Origin: Flavobacterium noncentrifugens | Lineage (GTDB): Bacteria > Bacteroidota > Bacteroidia > Flavobacteriales > Flavobacteriaceae | DNA length: 64,000 nucleotides | NCBI RefSeq assembly: GCF_900100375.1 | Contig: NZ_FNEZ01000001.1 | Coordinates: forward strand, 984,394 to 1,048,393 | Reading direction: 5' to 3' | In this document: positions 1 through 7,594 of the stretch, piece after piece | Layout: each line of letters begins with the position of its first letter | Position numbering within the stretch: the first letter of the stretch is position 1 | Translations under genes and position numbers: made by a program | Notes under the pieces: model-generated | What the model saw: only the letters and a program-made list of their open reading frames with translations | What the model was told of the DNA's origin: nothing | The model's database searches: none

Positions 1-1
1 G

Positions 2-841
2 ATGTTTTCAGCCATTAGTGGTGCGATTGGTGGCGCAGTAACCAGTGGAATAGGCTCTGTGGCATTGACCATCAACGACTTCTGGATAAGGGCAACATTT
101 CAGACCGTCGCCCATGGTATTTTCCAGGGAAGTATGGCCGCAGTTTCTGGAGGCAAATTCTGGACTGGTTTTGCGGCAGGAAGCGTTAGTAGTTTGGGAG
201 CAAGCATGTGGACTGGCGGCGGAGCCGGGGAATGGCAGGGTATCGGTGGACAATTTGCAGATTCAGGAGTTGGGACTATCGCCTTTGGTACTATATCGGG
301 CGGTGCTGGAGCAGCCCTCACTGGCGGAAATTTTTGGCAGGGTGCTGTTACAGGTTTAATTGTAAGTGGATTGAATCATGTGTCACATATGAAAGATATG
401 AGAAAATTTATGAGAAACAGATTTCATAAGCTAGACCCAGATGCAGTTCCTAAGAAGAATATGAAATCAGTCAACGATGTTTTTCAAGATGTCGATGAGT
501 TAGAATCTTTCCACAAGGATAGTGGAAATTATGAAATTGTTATTGATCTAAAAACTGCAAATGGAAATAGAGGATATACAATTAATGAAAAAATCTACTT
601 ATATAAAGGAGCTTTTAAATCAAACTTATGGTTAGCCTCTACAATATTTCACGAAAGCTATCATGCATATCAAGAAACGTGGCACAATGGACAAATTTAT
701 TCAGACTTATTTACACGGTTTGGTGGTGCGGGTCCTCGAATGAATTCAGAATTGGAGCGACAAGCCTACATGTTTGAATGGCTAATGGGAAATCAACATT
801 CTGATATTTTAGAACAAATAAGAAGAAACACAATTAATTAA
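2..841 (+). CDS. Rhs/polymorphic toxin C-terminal part with HExxH metallopeptidase tip (5' end outside window)
   Basis: The frame is open from the first bases, so this is probably the C-terminal end of a much larger Rhs/YD-repeat or similar polymorphic toxin. Residues 1-125 of the visible part are a Gly/Ala/Ser-rich stretch (repeated GGxFWxG motifs) typical of the linker before a variable toxin tip in Bacteroidetes Rhs proteins. From about residue 145 the composition changes. The tip carries HESYH at residues 217-221 (bases 650-664), and E250/E252 about 30 residues later could supply the third zinc ligand. I infer a zinc metallopeptidase toxin domain; the exact family is not recognised. A decayed copy of the linker lies at 1796-1960, and a lipoprotein gene starts 5 bases after the stop. 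If no upstream Rhs core exists, it would be an orphan tip. Confidence 0.7.
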   Translation: MFSAISGAIGGAVTSGIGSVALTINDFWIRATFQTVAHGIFQGSMAAVSGGKFWTGFAAGSVSSLGASMWTGGGAGEWQGIGGQFADSGVGTIAFGTISGGAGAALTGGNFWQGAVTGLIVSGLNHVSHMKDMRKFMRNRFHKLDPDAVPKKNMKSVNDVFQDVDELESFHKDSGNYEIVIDLKTANGNRGYTINEKIYLYKGAFKSNLWLASTIFHESYHAYQETWHNGQIYSDLFTRFGGAGPRMNSELERQAYMFEWLMGNQHSDILEQIRRNTIN

Positions 842-846
842 CGCAT

Positions 847-1551
847 ATGAAATTTATAATTTTTTTACCGTTGTTCATCATCACATTACTAGGATGTCAG
901 AGTAATAAAGGGGTAGAACTTGAAATAATTAATCAGGAAGTTATTTCCCTTAAAGTCCGGCCTGCTGAAACATTAAAATATTTTTCTGATTCAACCTTTA
1001 GATTGAAGTCCAAGAATATAATCACCTACAAATTGACTAACAATGACGATAAAACATATTTTTTTAATCTAAACTGGTATTCGCATCAATTAAAAAATGT
1101 AAATGGTATTAATATTGGGAGGGCTTATCTAAATTTTTTTGACAACGAACATAAAAATGTTCTCACCTATGGATTTTCTCCTTCGAAAGGAGATACATGT
1201 TATGATGAATTTACTAAATCCCAACAACTTACCGCAAAAGAACTGGGTTACAAAATTGATGGAATGGAAAAGTTTTATTATGATAATAATAATTTTATAT
1301 TATATCCAGGTGAAACATTATATTTTGAAGCATATATTAATTTGCCACTTGGCGGAGAATTTCAGTATTATAATGCACGATTCAATTACAAAAAAACTTA
1401 CAAAGCTGAAATATTAATGTGTAGCGATAGCATAAATTACAAAAAAAAATTATCTAGAACTGTAGTGAGAACAATATTAAAAAATAAGTTTGAAGTTTAT
1501 CATGGAATAATCAAATCAAAAAACAATATTCCTGTAAGGTTTATTGAATAA
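847..1551 (+). CDS. Hypothetical lipoprotein, candidate immunity partner of the upstream toxin tip
   Basis: The product is 234 residues with a hydrophobic N-terminus ending in the lipobox LLGC (Cys17), so it should be a lipidated envelope protein. No known domain is recognised; the mature part looks beta-rich with many Asn, Tyr and Lys residues. It begins only 5 bases after the toxin stop on the same strand, the usual place of an immunity gene in polymorphic toxin loci. A periplasm-facing lipoprotein would suit protection against a toxin acting in the periplasm or envelope. That role is inference from position only. The AT-rich coding sequence resembles the toxin tip rather than the core genes further right. 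Confidence 0.6.
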   Translation: MKFIIFLPLFIITLLGCQSNKGVELEIINQEVISLKVRPAETLKYFSDSTFRLKSKNIITYKLTNNDDKTYFFNLNWYSHQLKNVNGINIGRAYLNFFDNEHKNVLTYGFSPSKGDTCYDEFTKSQQLTAKELGYKIDGMEKFYYDNNNFILYPGETLYFEAYINLPLGGEFQYYNARFNYKKTYKAEILMCSDSINYKKKLSRTVVRTILKNKFEVYHGIIKSKNNIPVRFIE

Positions 1552-1795
1552 AATCGTATATCTGAACTTAGAGATACTGCATTTTTTTATCTATAACATA
1601 AATTATTTTACTCGCGGAATGCGAATTTTATAGAGAGTTGAAACGAATAAAATTTACATTCAGTTTCATCCAAACCCGCCTGTCGAAATAAAAAGTTGGA
1701 TTTAAAAGTGATGGCAAAGAAGAAATTATACTTTTTAAGAAAATTCCATAATTTTAAATATATTTATTTGCAACATCGATTACCTATCCTCGATT
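1552..1795. other. AT-rich spacer without recognisable gene
   Basis: About 240 bases between the candidate immunity gene and the decayed Rhs remnant. Only very short open frames occur and none resembles a known protein. I see no tRNA, terminator or clear promoter in it. Confidence 0.4.
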
Positions 1796-1960
1796 GATGT
1801 TTGAGCCATTAGCGGTGCCTTCACATCTGGTTCGGTTCTCTCGCACTTACGATTGATGATTTTTGGATACGAATGACATTCCAACTGTTGCCCATGGCAT
1901 TTTCTACGGAAGTATGGCTGCCGTTTCCAGAGGTAAATTCTGGACCGGTTTTGCGACAAA
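1796..1960 (+). pseudogene. Decayed duplicate of the Rhs C-terminal linker
   Basis: This stretch aligns with bases 2-175. Shared blocks include gagccattagcggtgc against cagccattagtggtgc, gatttttggatacgaatgac against gacttctggataagggcaac, and a long near-identical segment around gcccatggcattttc and aaattctggaccggttttgcg. Relative to the intact copy it has lost bases near 1820-1840 and its frame changes at least twice, for example after the DFWIRMTFQ equivalent. No toxin tip follows; a terminator-like hairpin stands there instead. This pattern fits a displaced older Rhs tip cassette left behind when a new tip recombined in, as described for Rhs and CDI loci. Confidence 0.7.
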
Positions 1961-1965
1961 GATGA

Positions 1966-1995
1966 AAAAGCCCAACTTGTTACAGTCGGGCTTCT
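1966..1995 (+). terminator. Terminator-like hairpin after the Rhs remnant
   Basis: AAGCCC (1968-1973) pairs with GGGCTT (1988-1993) and ACT/AGT extends the stem across one mismatch, leaving a short loop. The 3' side is only moderately T-rich. It may be the terminator that once closed the displaced cassette. Confidence 0.45.
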
Positions 1996-2101
1996 TGTGC
2001 TTGGTGGTATTTGGTGTTGTCTTAAAAAGGGAAAATAGACTCTAGACATGCATTTAAGCGTGTCAAAAAGTCTTGATGGCACTTGTGTCGTTCGGTCAAG
2101 T

Positions 2102-2476
2102 TTATTGATAAAAGGGCTCATTGCATTCCTTATTTTCTTCCTTGCATCCCAGTTCGATCTTCCCATTTTTGTCAAGTGAATAAATGTAGTCGCTATCAAT
2201 TTTATAACCGAATTAACTTTTCTCCTTTTTCATAAACCCAAATGATCAGATTATACTTTCCGGAATAATTGACCGTAATGGTATTCCCAAAATTGGGTGC
2301 TTCGAATGCCCTGATCTCGCAGCTTCCATTTTTGTAAATGATTATTGATTGATTGCAGCAGCTTCCACCTGAAAAATTGAATTCCTGCGTGCAAATAAAT
2401 GACAGCTTAGACTTAGTTTAAGCAGTCAGGGAAACCGCAATGGAACAAAAAAAAATATAAAATGGAATCTTTTCAT
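2102..2476 (-). pseudogene. Decayed small secreted-protein gene (several lesions)
   Basis: Reading the minus strand from an ATG at 2476-2474 that overlaps the stop of the gene before it (TAATG) gives a signal-peptide-like start (MKRFHFIFFF). The frame then breaks at a 9-T run (2447-2455). With one more T it would continue as CSIAVSLTA, hit a TAA at 2420-2418, then run on as a Cys-rich segment (CTQEFNFSGGSCC ... NLIIWVYEKGEK). Near 2205-2220 the frame shifts once more into IDSDYIYSLDKNGKIELGC ... FYQ, ending at 2102. The three pieces read as one small exported protein of about 120 residues. The function is unknown. Real decay and sequencing error cannot be told apart here. Confidence 0.5.
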
Positions 2477-3648
2477 TAATAGTAATGGATTTCACGGTTG
2501 ATAATTCTTTTTCTTTCCCCTGACATAAAATCTGACCTTTTGATCCAATTCCCCGAATCGTCGTATTCATATTCAAAGTCTATACGATATGATCGAAATA
2601 AATCTAAATCTGAAAACGACAATCTTTCTTCTGTAACTACATCTTGATTCTCGTTATACTTGTATGTTGTCAGATAGTAATTTTCGTCACTCATAAACGA
2701 CTTGTATACAATTTTATCGATTGATTTTGATGGAGTGTAATAGTATTTTAGTTCTTGATAGCTTGATTCACTTGGTGATTTATATGTTTTTTTTGCCACT
2801 TGACCATTTTGATTATAAGTAATGAAATAATAATCATTAATTTTTACAAGCTTATTTGTCTTATATATGAAGTTTGATTTTGCGTTTTTACCGGAATAGG
2901 TCTTTAAATTACTATTTGGGTCATAAACATATTGAGCTGATATCTTGTCTTTTTCCTGATTAGTTAAAGTTCCCGAGTTGTTTTCCCAAATAACCGATTC
3001 TATCTCTTTACTAAGAAAACCTCCAGTTCCATATTTGTAATTTGTAGTGTTAACACTATAGCCGGATTTAGTAGGAGAAGTTGAAACTGTAAACCGTTCT
3101 GACTTTGCAATTTTGCTTTTTAGTACCTTAGCTTCGTAAGTGTAAGTTATTGCAGTTTCAGAAGGATAATCCTTAAACTCATTGATTACATTGATTACGC
3201 TTTGAGTTAGAAGATTGTTAGAATATTGATTGGTAATTGAACAATTTAATTTACCAAGTGGAGTGTACAATTTAATGCTCAGTAATTTTTGATTTTCGTT
3301 AAACATGGCTTCAATGTTGTGCCGCTCTAATAGCTTAACGTGCCGTCCATCTTCCAATATTTCTATTGGAAAATTTTCGGCTTCAGTACCATTTACAATA
3401 TTGTGGCCGACTTGCTTAAAGGATTTTACGCGACCTTTTAATCTTAAATCTTTGTAGAAGTTGATGTCCTCAATTCTCTTCTGAGAACCGACAATTTCTT
3501 CATTGGCGGTACTTGGAAATTGAAGTGGTAAATGTAAATTGATATCAAAACTATCGCCCCTTAGTAAATCGTCAGAGTTAAGTTGAGCGTTTACTATCGT
3601 CGTAATTAGTGCAAATACCAGTATATAAATGTGTTTAATAATTTTCAT
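2476..3648 (-). CDS. Secreted protein of unknown function with YD-repeat-like strands
   Basis: The product is 390 residues. It begins with a Sec signal peptide (MKIIKHIYILVFALITTIVNAQ, cleavage likely after NA). The middle and C-terminal parts are built of short segments such as YVYDPNSNLKTYSG, ITYNQNGQVAKKTYKS, TTYKYNENQDVV and FEYEYDDSGNWIKR. These resemble the Y-x(n)-G beta-strand pattern of YD/Rhs repeats but are too few for a full shell. It follows the lipocalin-like gene at 3663 on the same strand with a 14-base gap, so the two are probably co-transcribed. It could be a single-gene wall-associated or toxin-related protein; I do not assign a function. Confidence 0.6.
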   Translation of the reverse strand: MKIIKHIYILVFALITTIVNAQLNSDDLLRGDSFDINLHLPLQFPSTANEEIVGSQKRIEDINFYKDLRLKGRVKSFKQVGHNIVNGTEAENFPIEILEDGRHVKLLERHNIEAMFNENQKLLSIKLYTPLGKLNCSITNQYSNNLLTQSVINVINEFKDYPSETAITYTYEAKVLKSKIAKSERFTVSTSPTKSGYSVNTTNYKYGTGGFLSKEIESVIWENNSGTLTNQEKDKISAQYVYDPNSNLKTYSGKNAKSNFIYKTNKLVKINDYYFITYNQNGQVAKKTYKSPSESSYQELKYYYTPSKSIDKIVYKSFMSDENYYLTTYKYNENQDVVTEERLSFSDLDLFRSYRIDFEYEYDDSGNWIKRSDFMSGERKRIINREIHYY

Positions 3649-3662
3649 TGGTTTTTTATTTA

Positions 3663-4076
3663 TTAGTTCTTTTTAAGAATATAATGTCTGCCATTTGCAT
3701 CTCCGTCGTCGTCGATACTTAATCTTAAGTCAGTATTAGTTAGAGAAATAATCCTGTCTGTATCTTCAAGGCTCTCTGTCGTTGGATTATAATATTTAAT
3801 GAAATCGCCGTCGATGCGATATGTATAACTGGTCAATTCATTATGTTCTGTAAACAGACACGTACCATTGGCTTTAAATTCAAATGTTGAACACGAGTTT
3901 TGACAAATATGGTCTGAGTTGTCTGAAATGAAAATGGTATTATAAAGCGTCCATTTGCCTACAACTGATATATTCGAGACATTAGAATTTGAGTTATCAT
4001 CATCGGAATTGCAGCCTAAAAAAAATAAAGCGGCCAATAGGGAAAGACCGCTTGAGAGTTTAGAATTTGTTTTCAT
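3663..4076 (-). CDS. Lipocalin-like lipoprotein
   Basis: I place the start at 4076 (MKTNSKLSSG) rather than eight codons upstream, because it puts the signal peptide at the N-terminus with the lipobox LFFLGC. The mature protein starts with an acidic CNSDDDNSN tether, common in Flavobacteriaceae lipoproteins. It then shows the pattern VVGKWTLYNT ... FEFKANGTCLF ... YRIDGDFIKYY ... LTNTDLRLSI, which matches small lipocalin-like domains. About 137 residues. The likely ligand is unknown. It leads a two-gene unit with the secreted protein that ends at 2476, and its promoter should lie in the 87-base gap to the divergent regulator. Confidence 0.65.
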   Translation of the reverse strand: MKTNSKLSSGLSLLAALFFLGCNSDDDNSNSNVSNISVVGKWTLYNTIFISDNSDHICQNSCSTFEFKANGTCLFTEHNELTSYTYRIDGDFIKYYNPTTESLEDTDRIISLTNTDLRLSIDDDGDANGRHYILKKN

Positions 4077-4163
4077 GTTTAATTTGTTTAGGTCGTTCAT
4101 TAAAAATCAAATATAGGCAAATATGCCTACTTGTAAAATGTATTATTCATCGAATTTTAATTC

Positions 4164-4388
4164 GTGGATAAGGATCAGAAAAAAATATTTTTAATTGCGT
4201 TCGGTGCAAAACTGCGGCAGTTGCGAGAAACTAAAGGATTCACGCAGGAAAAACTCGCAAACGATTTGGGAATAGAAATTTCTCAAATCAGCAGAATTGA
4301 AAGAGGAGTTTTGAATACATCAGTTGCTACTTTGTATTCAATTTGTAAAGTGCTTAAAATTAGTTCGGAAGAATTGCTTAACCATTAA
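4164..4388 (+). CDS. XRE-family helix-turn-helix regulator
   Basis: A 74-residue protein consisting almost entirely of a Cro/C1-type HTH domain: LRQLRETKGFTQEKLANDLGIEISQISRIERG. The start is GTG at 4164. Such free-standing regulators often control the neighbouring island genes; here it is divergent from the lipocalin-like gene and its stop overlaps the end of the convergent JAB-domain gene by 4 bases. The likely target is the shared upstream region 4077-4163, by position only. Confidence 0.75.
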   Translation: MDKDQKKIFLIAFGAKLRQLRETKGFTQEKLANDLGIEISQISRIERGVLNTSVATLYSICKVLKISSEELLNH

Positions 4389-4825
4389 GATAGCAAACCT
4401 TCATTTGCAAAACTGTAGAAGTTATACTTTGTAACAATCAAATGATCCAGCAAAGCTATATCCATAAATTCCGAGCACTTTTTTATCTTTTTTGTTAAAG
4501 CAATGTCTGCATCGCTAGGGTTGAGTGTTCCTGACGGATGATTATGTGCAAGTATTATTCCTGTCGCGTTGCATTTTAGAGCTACTGAGAATATCAAACG
4601 TACATCGACTACCGTTCCGGTGATACCTCCTTTCGACATTTGATAAATTCCCAAAACTTCATTGGCTCTGTTGAGTAGTAAGATTTTAAATTCTTCTTGC
4701 AACTCAAGGGTGTCTTTATCCCAAGAATTTAGAAGTACTTCAAAGGCTTTTTCGCCTGACGTAATTTTTTCACGTTGTGTATTTGCCACGTTGTATGTGA
4801 CTTTGATTTCTGAAATTTTGTTCAT
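4385..4825 (-). CDS. RadC-like JAB domain protein
   Basis: A 146-residue protein with the JAB/MPN metalloprotease-like signature: E44 region (QEEFKILLLN), then AHNHPSGTLNPSDAD with the HxHPSG and Asp ligands. This is the RadC C-terminal domain without the N-terminal helix-hairpin-helix of full-length RadC. Short forms like this are common on mobile elements of Bacteroidetes. The biochemical role is unsettled; the old link to DNA repair is doubtful. It is convergent with and overlaps the XRE gene at the 3' ends. Confidence 0.75.
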   Translation of the reverse strand: MNKISEIKVTYNVANTQREKITSGEKAFEVLLNSWDKDTLELQEEFKILLLNRANEVLGIYQMSKGGITGTVVDVRLIFSVALKCNATGIILAHNHPSGTLNPSDADIALTKKIKKCSEFMDIALLDHLIVTKYNFYSFANEGLLS

Positions 4826-4851
4826 AGCAGTTTTTTAGAATTGTTATTAAA

Positions 4852-4876
4852 TAAAAAAGCAACCCGAAGGTTGCTG
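4852..4876 (-). terminator. Rho-independent terminator with TTCG tetraloop
   Basis: On the minus strand GCAACC-TTCG-GGTTGC is followed by a run of six T. It lies downstream of the 97-residue gene at 4957-5250 and in front of the RadC-like gene, so the latter probably has its own promoter or depends on read-through. Confidence 0.75.
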
Positions 4877-4956
4877 TAGTGCGGTCAATAGAAGTATATG
4901 TGTGCTTTTATATATATTAGTCCTTACGACATCGTCTTTTTAAGCTTACAATGAGC

Positions 4957-5250
4957 TTATTTTACTTTCAATGATGTTCCACGATAATTAATTGTAACAT
5001 TGTCTGCATCGAGTTTTTTTGCAGCCAGAATTGTTTGTCTAAAAAGATTTGTTCGAGCTAATACACCATACCTTATTAGTGTAAGTGCTTCCTCTTCAGT
5101 AGTGGCTCTTTTTCCGTCAAGTGATGTTGAACCGTCAATTACCGATTCAATTGTTTCGTCAATCAAAGCATAAAAAGGGGGTGATAATTTATCTATTAAT
5201 TCCTCAGTTTGCTCGGCTATAAATTTGTCCTTAAGTTTTTTTGCATCCAT
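4957..5250 (-). CDS. Small hypothetical protein
   Basis: A 97-residue protein, predicted largely helical and acidic/lysine-rich, with no signal peptide or membrane segment. I do not recognise a family. It ends in a short strand-like tail (DNVTINYRGTSLKVK). It is followed by a strong terminator at 4852-4876. Its neighbours are RadC-like and AbiV-like genes within the presumed island. Confidence 0.5.
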   Translation of the reverse strand: MDAKKLKDKFIAEQTEELIDKLSPPFYALIDETIESVIDGSTSLDGKRATTEEEALTLIRYGVLARTNLFRQTILAAKKLDADNVTINYRGTSLKVK

Positions 5251-5365
5251 AACATATATATAATTATTTAATTACTGCCTTTATTTATTGTCTGTCTTGC
5301 CTCGTCCTAATATCTTGTAAATATTTGTCAGTCCTTTTGCTATTAAAAACATTCCAGAACTAAAA

Positions 5366-5396
5366 TGCTAACAATGTTGCGTAGCCGTTATTGGCA
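5366..5396. repeat. Imperfect palindrome in AT-rich island spacer
   Basis: TGCTAACAATG (5366-5376) can pair with CGTTATTGGCA (5386-5396): 11 positions with two G-T wobbles and one mismatch, around a 9-base loop. It is richer in GC than its surroundings and lies just past the 3' end of the AbiV-like gene. It does not satisfy the integron attC core consensus. Confidence 0.4.
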
Positions 5397-5406
5397 CTAG
5401 TGTTAA

Positions 5407-6061
5407 TTAAAGCCTTGAATTAATTTTTGATATTACTTCCTTTTTAATTAACTGCAACTCGGAAATTGTAATATCTAACTCTTCACTGGTTTGGTCAAGA
5501 ACTATTTTTAAGATATTGGAAATTGCAGACCGAATTAATTCAGTTTCTTTCAGTGCAAGGTTGAACTCTTTTTCAACGACGCGATTAGGAGAAAACCATT
5601 TTTTATTAAAACCAACGTACAATCCCTTATTTTTCATTTCGTTGGCATGTGAAAACCAATTCTTCAATGTGTTTTTTTTCATTTTCCACATTCGAAACGA
5701 CTTGAATTACGTTAATATTATTATGATCAAAATCAGGATCGTTCATATCAAATGTCTTGAAAAACTCATTAAAAAATAAAGCAAAATCATGGCGATTAGA
5801 ATGTAAGTTACCTTCAAAGATGCCTCTATATACTTCTTTTTCCTCATCACTCTCTGAAGCCATAATTTGAAAAAGTGCGAACGCTTTCATTAGTTCTTCA
5901 ACAGATAAAACTAAAAGTGACATTGATACACTAATTTTATTTTGTTCTTTTAAAATTAACGCGCTTTCATAAATATTGGTTGAATTTTCAAAGCAAAATT
6001 TTATTCCCTCAAGCATGCTCGGAATTGTGAGAATTTTAATGTTATCAAATTTTGTTTTCAT
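5407..6061 (-). pseudogene. AbiV-family abortive infection protein, split by a frameshift
   Basis: Two overlapping minus-strand frames read as one protein. The first (start 6061) has the helical AbiV-like core: an N-terminal helix with FENSTNIYESA, then SLLVLSVEELMKAFALF (the family's A-EE-GKA-type motif) and a histidine-bearing segment. The second continues with KNWFSHANEMKNKGLYVGFNKKWFSPN, resembling the KGLYVDF part of the family. The join falls in an 8-A run (plus-strand T 5672-5679); seven A would restore one frame of about 217 residues, near the usual AbiV length. AbiV proteins block phage propagation in Lactococcus. The lesion may be a true mutation, phase variation or a sequencing error. 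Confidence 0.6.
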
Positions 6062-6125
6062 CCGGTTTTAAAATGACTACTATCTTGTAAAGATACGCAA
6101 CTTTTAAATAAATAATTTGCGGAAT

Positions 6126-6173
6126 CTATCCCAACCCTAACCAAAGTAAGTATAGTCAGGGTTGTCAGGATAG
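6126..6173. repeat. Two-part palindrome beside the integrase gene
   Basis: CTATCC plus CAACCCT on the left pairs with AGGGTTG and GGATAG on the right, separated by a 19-base loop and a 3-base bulge (TCA). It ends 8 bases past the integrase stop. No T run follows on either strand, so a recombination or regulatory site is as likely as a terminator. Confidence 0.5.
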
Positions 6174-6180
6174 TGTAATA

Positions 6181-7383
6181 TTATTGTATTTTCTCGGATA
6201 GGATTTTCATAGTCTCGCCAATCTTCTTTTGCACAACCTTACCATAGCTTTCTTGCGTGATCATCATACTCGAATGACCTAATAATTCAGATACAATTTC
6301 CATTGGTACATCATTATATAGCAACACTGTAGATGCAAACGTTTTTCGGGCTATGTGATGTGTCAAAGTTTTTTCAATTCCTACAATCTCAGCGATTTCC
6401 TTCAAATAAGAATTGAACGTTTGATTACTTACGAAAGGGAAAATATTTTCAACCTCACCCATATACAGGTCGATAATTTCCTGTGCCTTTGGAAGTATAG
6501 GAATTGAAAGTGGGCGATGTGTTTTTTCACGCAGCATTTTTATCCAGTTGAATCCGTCAAAGCCCAATTGTATATTCCTCTTTTTAAGATCAGCCATTTC
6601 CCGATATGCTAAACCAGTATAACAACAAAAGATAAAAAGATTTCTAATTACCGTCAATCTGTTTTGTTTAAAGTCATAGTTTTGAAGTTCAGAAAGTTCG
6701 ATATTGGTCAGGAATACAACCTCTTTGCGGGTCTTTTTAGGCTTGTGAAGTATAAACGGGTCTTTGTCTAAATAACCTTCTGAAATCGCCTGCTTTATTG
6801 CAGTACGAAATCTTTGGACGGTTTTGTTGATGGTGATTTGTGCCTGCTTCTTCTCGACAACCAAATAGTAAATAAATCCATTCAGAAAGTTCTCGGTAAG
6901 GTCTTCCAATGGGATGTCTTTTTGAAATTCCAGTTTTACATAGGCTTCCAAATGATTGCCAACATATACAAATTTATTGTACGTATTTTCCTTGATCTGT
7001 AACCCAACAAGCTTTTTTAGTTTGGACAGGTACAGCTTATAATAAGCCACCACGGCTTCCTTTTTCTTGGTTTCCTTTCCAATATATCTATCGTAAATTT
7101 CGTTGACTGTGAAAGGCTCTTTTTGCGAAATACATATAAGAAAATTCGTCAGAAGTTTGGATTTTATATCCTCTAGTTGATAGTTGTACTGCGAAGCGTT
7201 TTGGCTCTTTTTTACAACCGTTTGATTTTTTGAATCCCAATGTTCAATTTGTACGAAAATACCAGTGCTAAATTGGCTTCTGTTGCCCTGATATGTGATT
7301 CGACAATAAATTGGGGATTGGTTTTGCTTGTTCAACCTGTTTTTGGTTTGAACAAAAAGTACTTTAAAATTTTGAGTGGTCAT
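6181..7383 (-). CDS. Tyrosine recombinase / island integrase
   Basis: A 400-residue site-specific integrase. Layout: an arm-type DNA-binding domain at 1-95 (FSTGIFVQIEHWDSKNQ), a SAM-like core-binding domain at about 105-215, and the catalytic domain from about 225. Catalytic residues visible are R261 (GLAYREM), K287, H343 and R346 (HHIARKTFA), H370 (LLGHSS) and nucleophile Y380 (ESYGKV). All six are present, so the enzyme should be active. It is typical of Bacteroidetes integrative elements and lies 211 bases from the 3' end of tRNA-Asn, a common integration site. It presumably moved the accessory genes to its left. Confidence 0.9.
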   Translation of the reverse strand: MTTQNFKVLFVQTKNRLNKQNQSPIYCRITYQGNRSQFSTGIFVQIEHWDSKNQTVVKKSQNASQYNYQLEDIKSKLLTNFLICISQKEPFTVNEIYDRYIGKETKKKEAVVAYYKLYLSKLKKLVGLQIKENTYNKFVYVGNHLEAYVKLEFQKDIPLEDLTENFLNGFIYYLVVEKKQAQITINKTVQRFRTAIKQAISEGYLDKDPFILHKPKKTRKEVVFLTNIELSELQNYDFKQNRLTVIRNLFIFCCYTGLAYREMADLKKRNIQLGFDGFNWIKMLREKTHRPLSIPILPKAQEIIDLYMGEVENIFPFVSNQTFNSYLKEIAEIVGIEKTLTHHIARKTFASTVLLYNDVPMEIVSELLGHSSMMITQESYGKVVQKKIGETMKILSEKIQ

Positions 7384-7555
7384 GACTTCAGGTTTTAGTC
7401 AGACACACAATTCATAAGCAAATAAAAATGTTACCTTTTCAAAAAATCCATGTTACCGAATTGTGCACCTAATTAATCCGATTGCTAGTCAAAACGATTA
7501 AAATAGTGTTTTCGATAAATTCCAGTTTTGTATAGGATCCCAAAGTATATAGTAT
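7384..7555. other. Spacer between integrase and tRNA-Asn terminator; likely att region
   Basis: No gene is visible. For a tRNA-targeting integrase the attachment site would include the tRNA 3' end (7595 onward) and adjacent bases. I did not find a second copy of the tRNA 3' end within this window, so the other island end is probably to the left of base 1. Confidence 0.35.
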
Positions 7556-7586
7556 AAAAAAAGACGACCATTTCTGATCGTCTTTC
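7556..7586 (-). terminator. Terminator of the tRNA-Asn transcript
   Basis: On the minus strand AAAGACGA pairs with TCGTCTTT (plus coordinates 7578-7585 and 7560-7567) around a 10-base loop and is followed by T-rich sequence. Confidence 0.75.
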
Positions 7587-7594
7587 TGCTTTTG

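Noticed and set aside
1780..2199. 139-residue minus-strand open frame
   Set aside because: It runs antisense through the decayed Rhs copy and out of frame with the better-supported broken secreted-protein reading; composition is not protein-like.
5366..5396. Integron attC site
   Set aside because: The outer positions do not match RYYYAAC and GTTRRRY, and there is no cassette array or integron integrase.
5672..5679. Programmed -1 frameshift in the AbiV-like gene at the A run
   Set aside because: A -1 slip would lead to a stop (reading ACA CAT TGA) within a few codons. The continuation needs +1 (or one base fewer), so a classical A-AAA-AAC type event does not fit.
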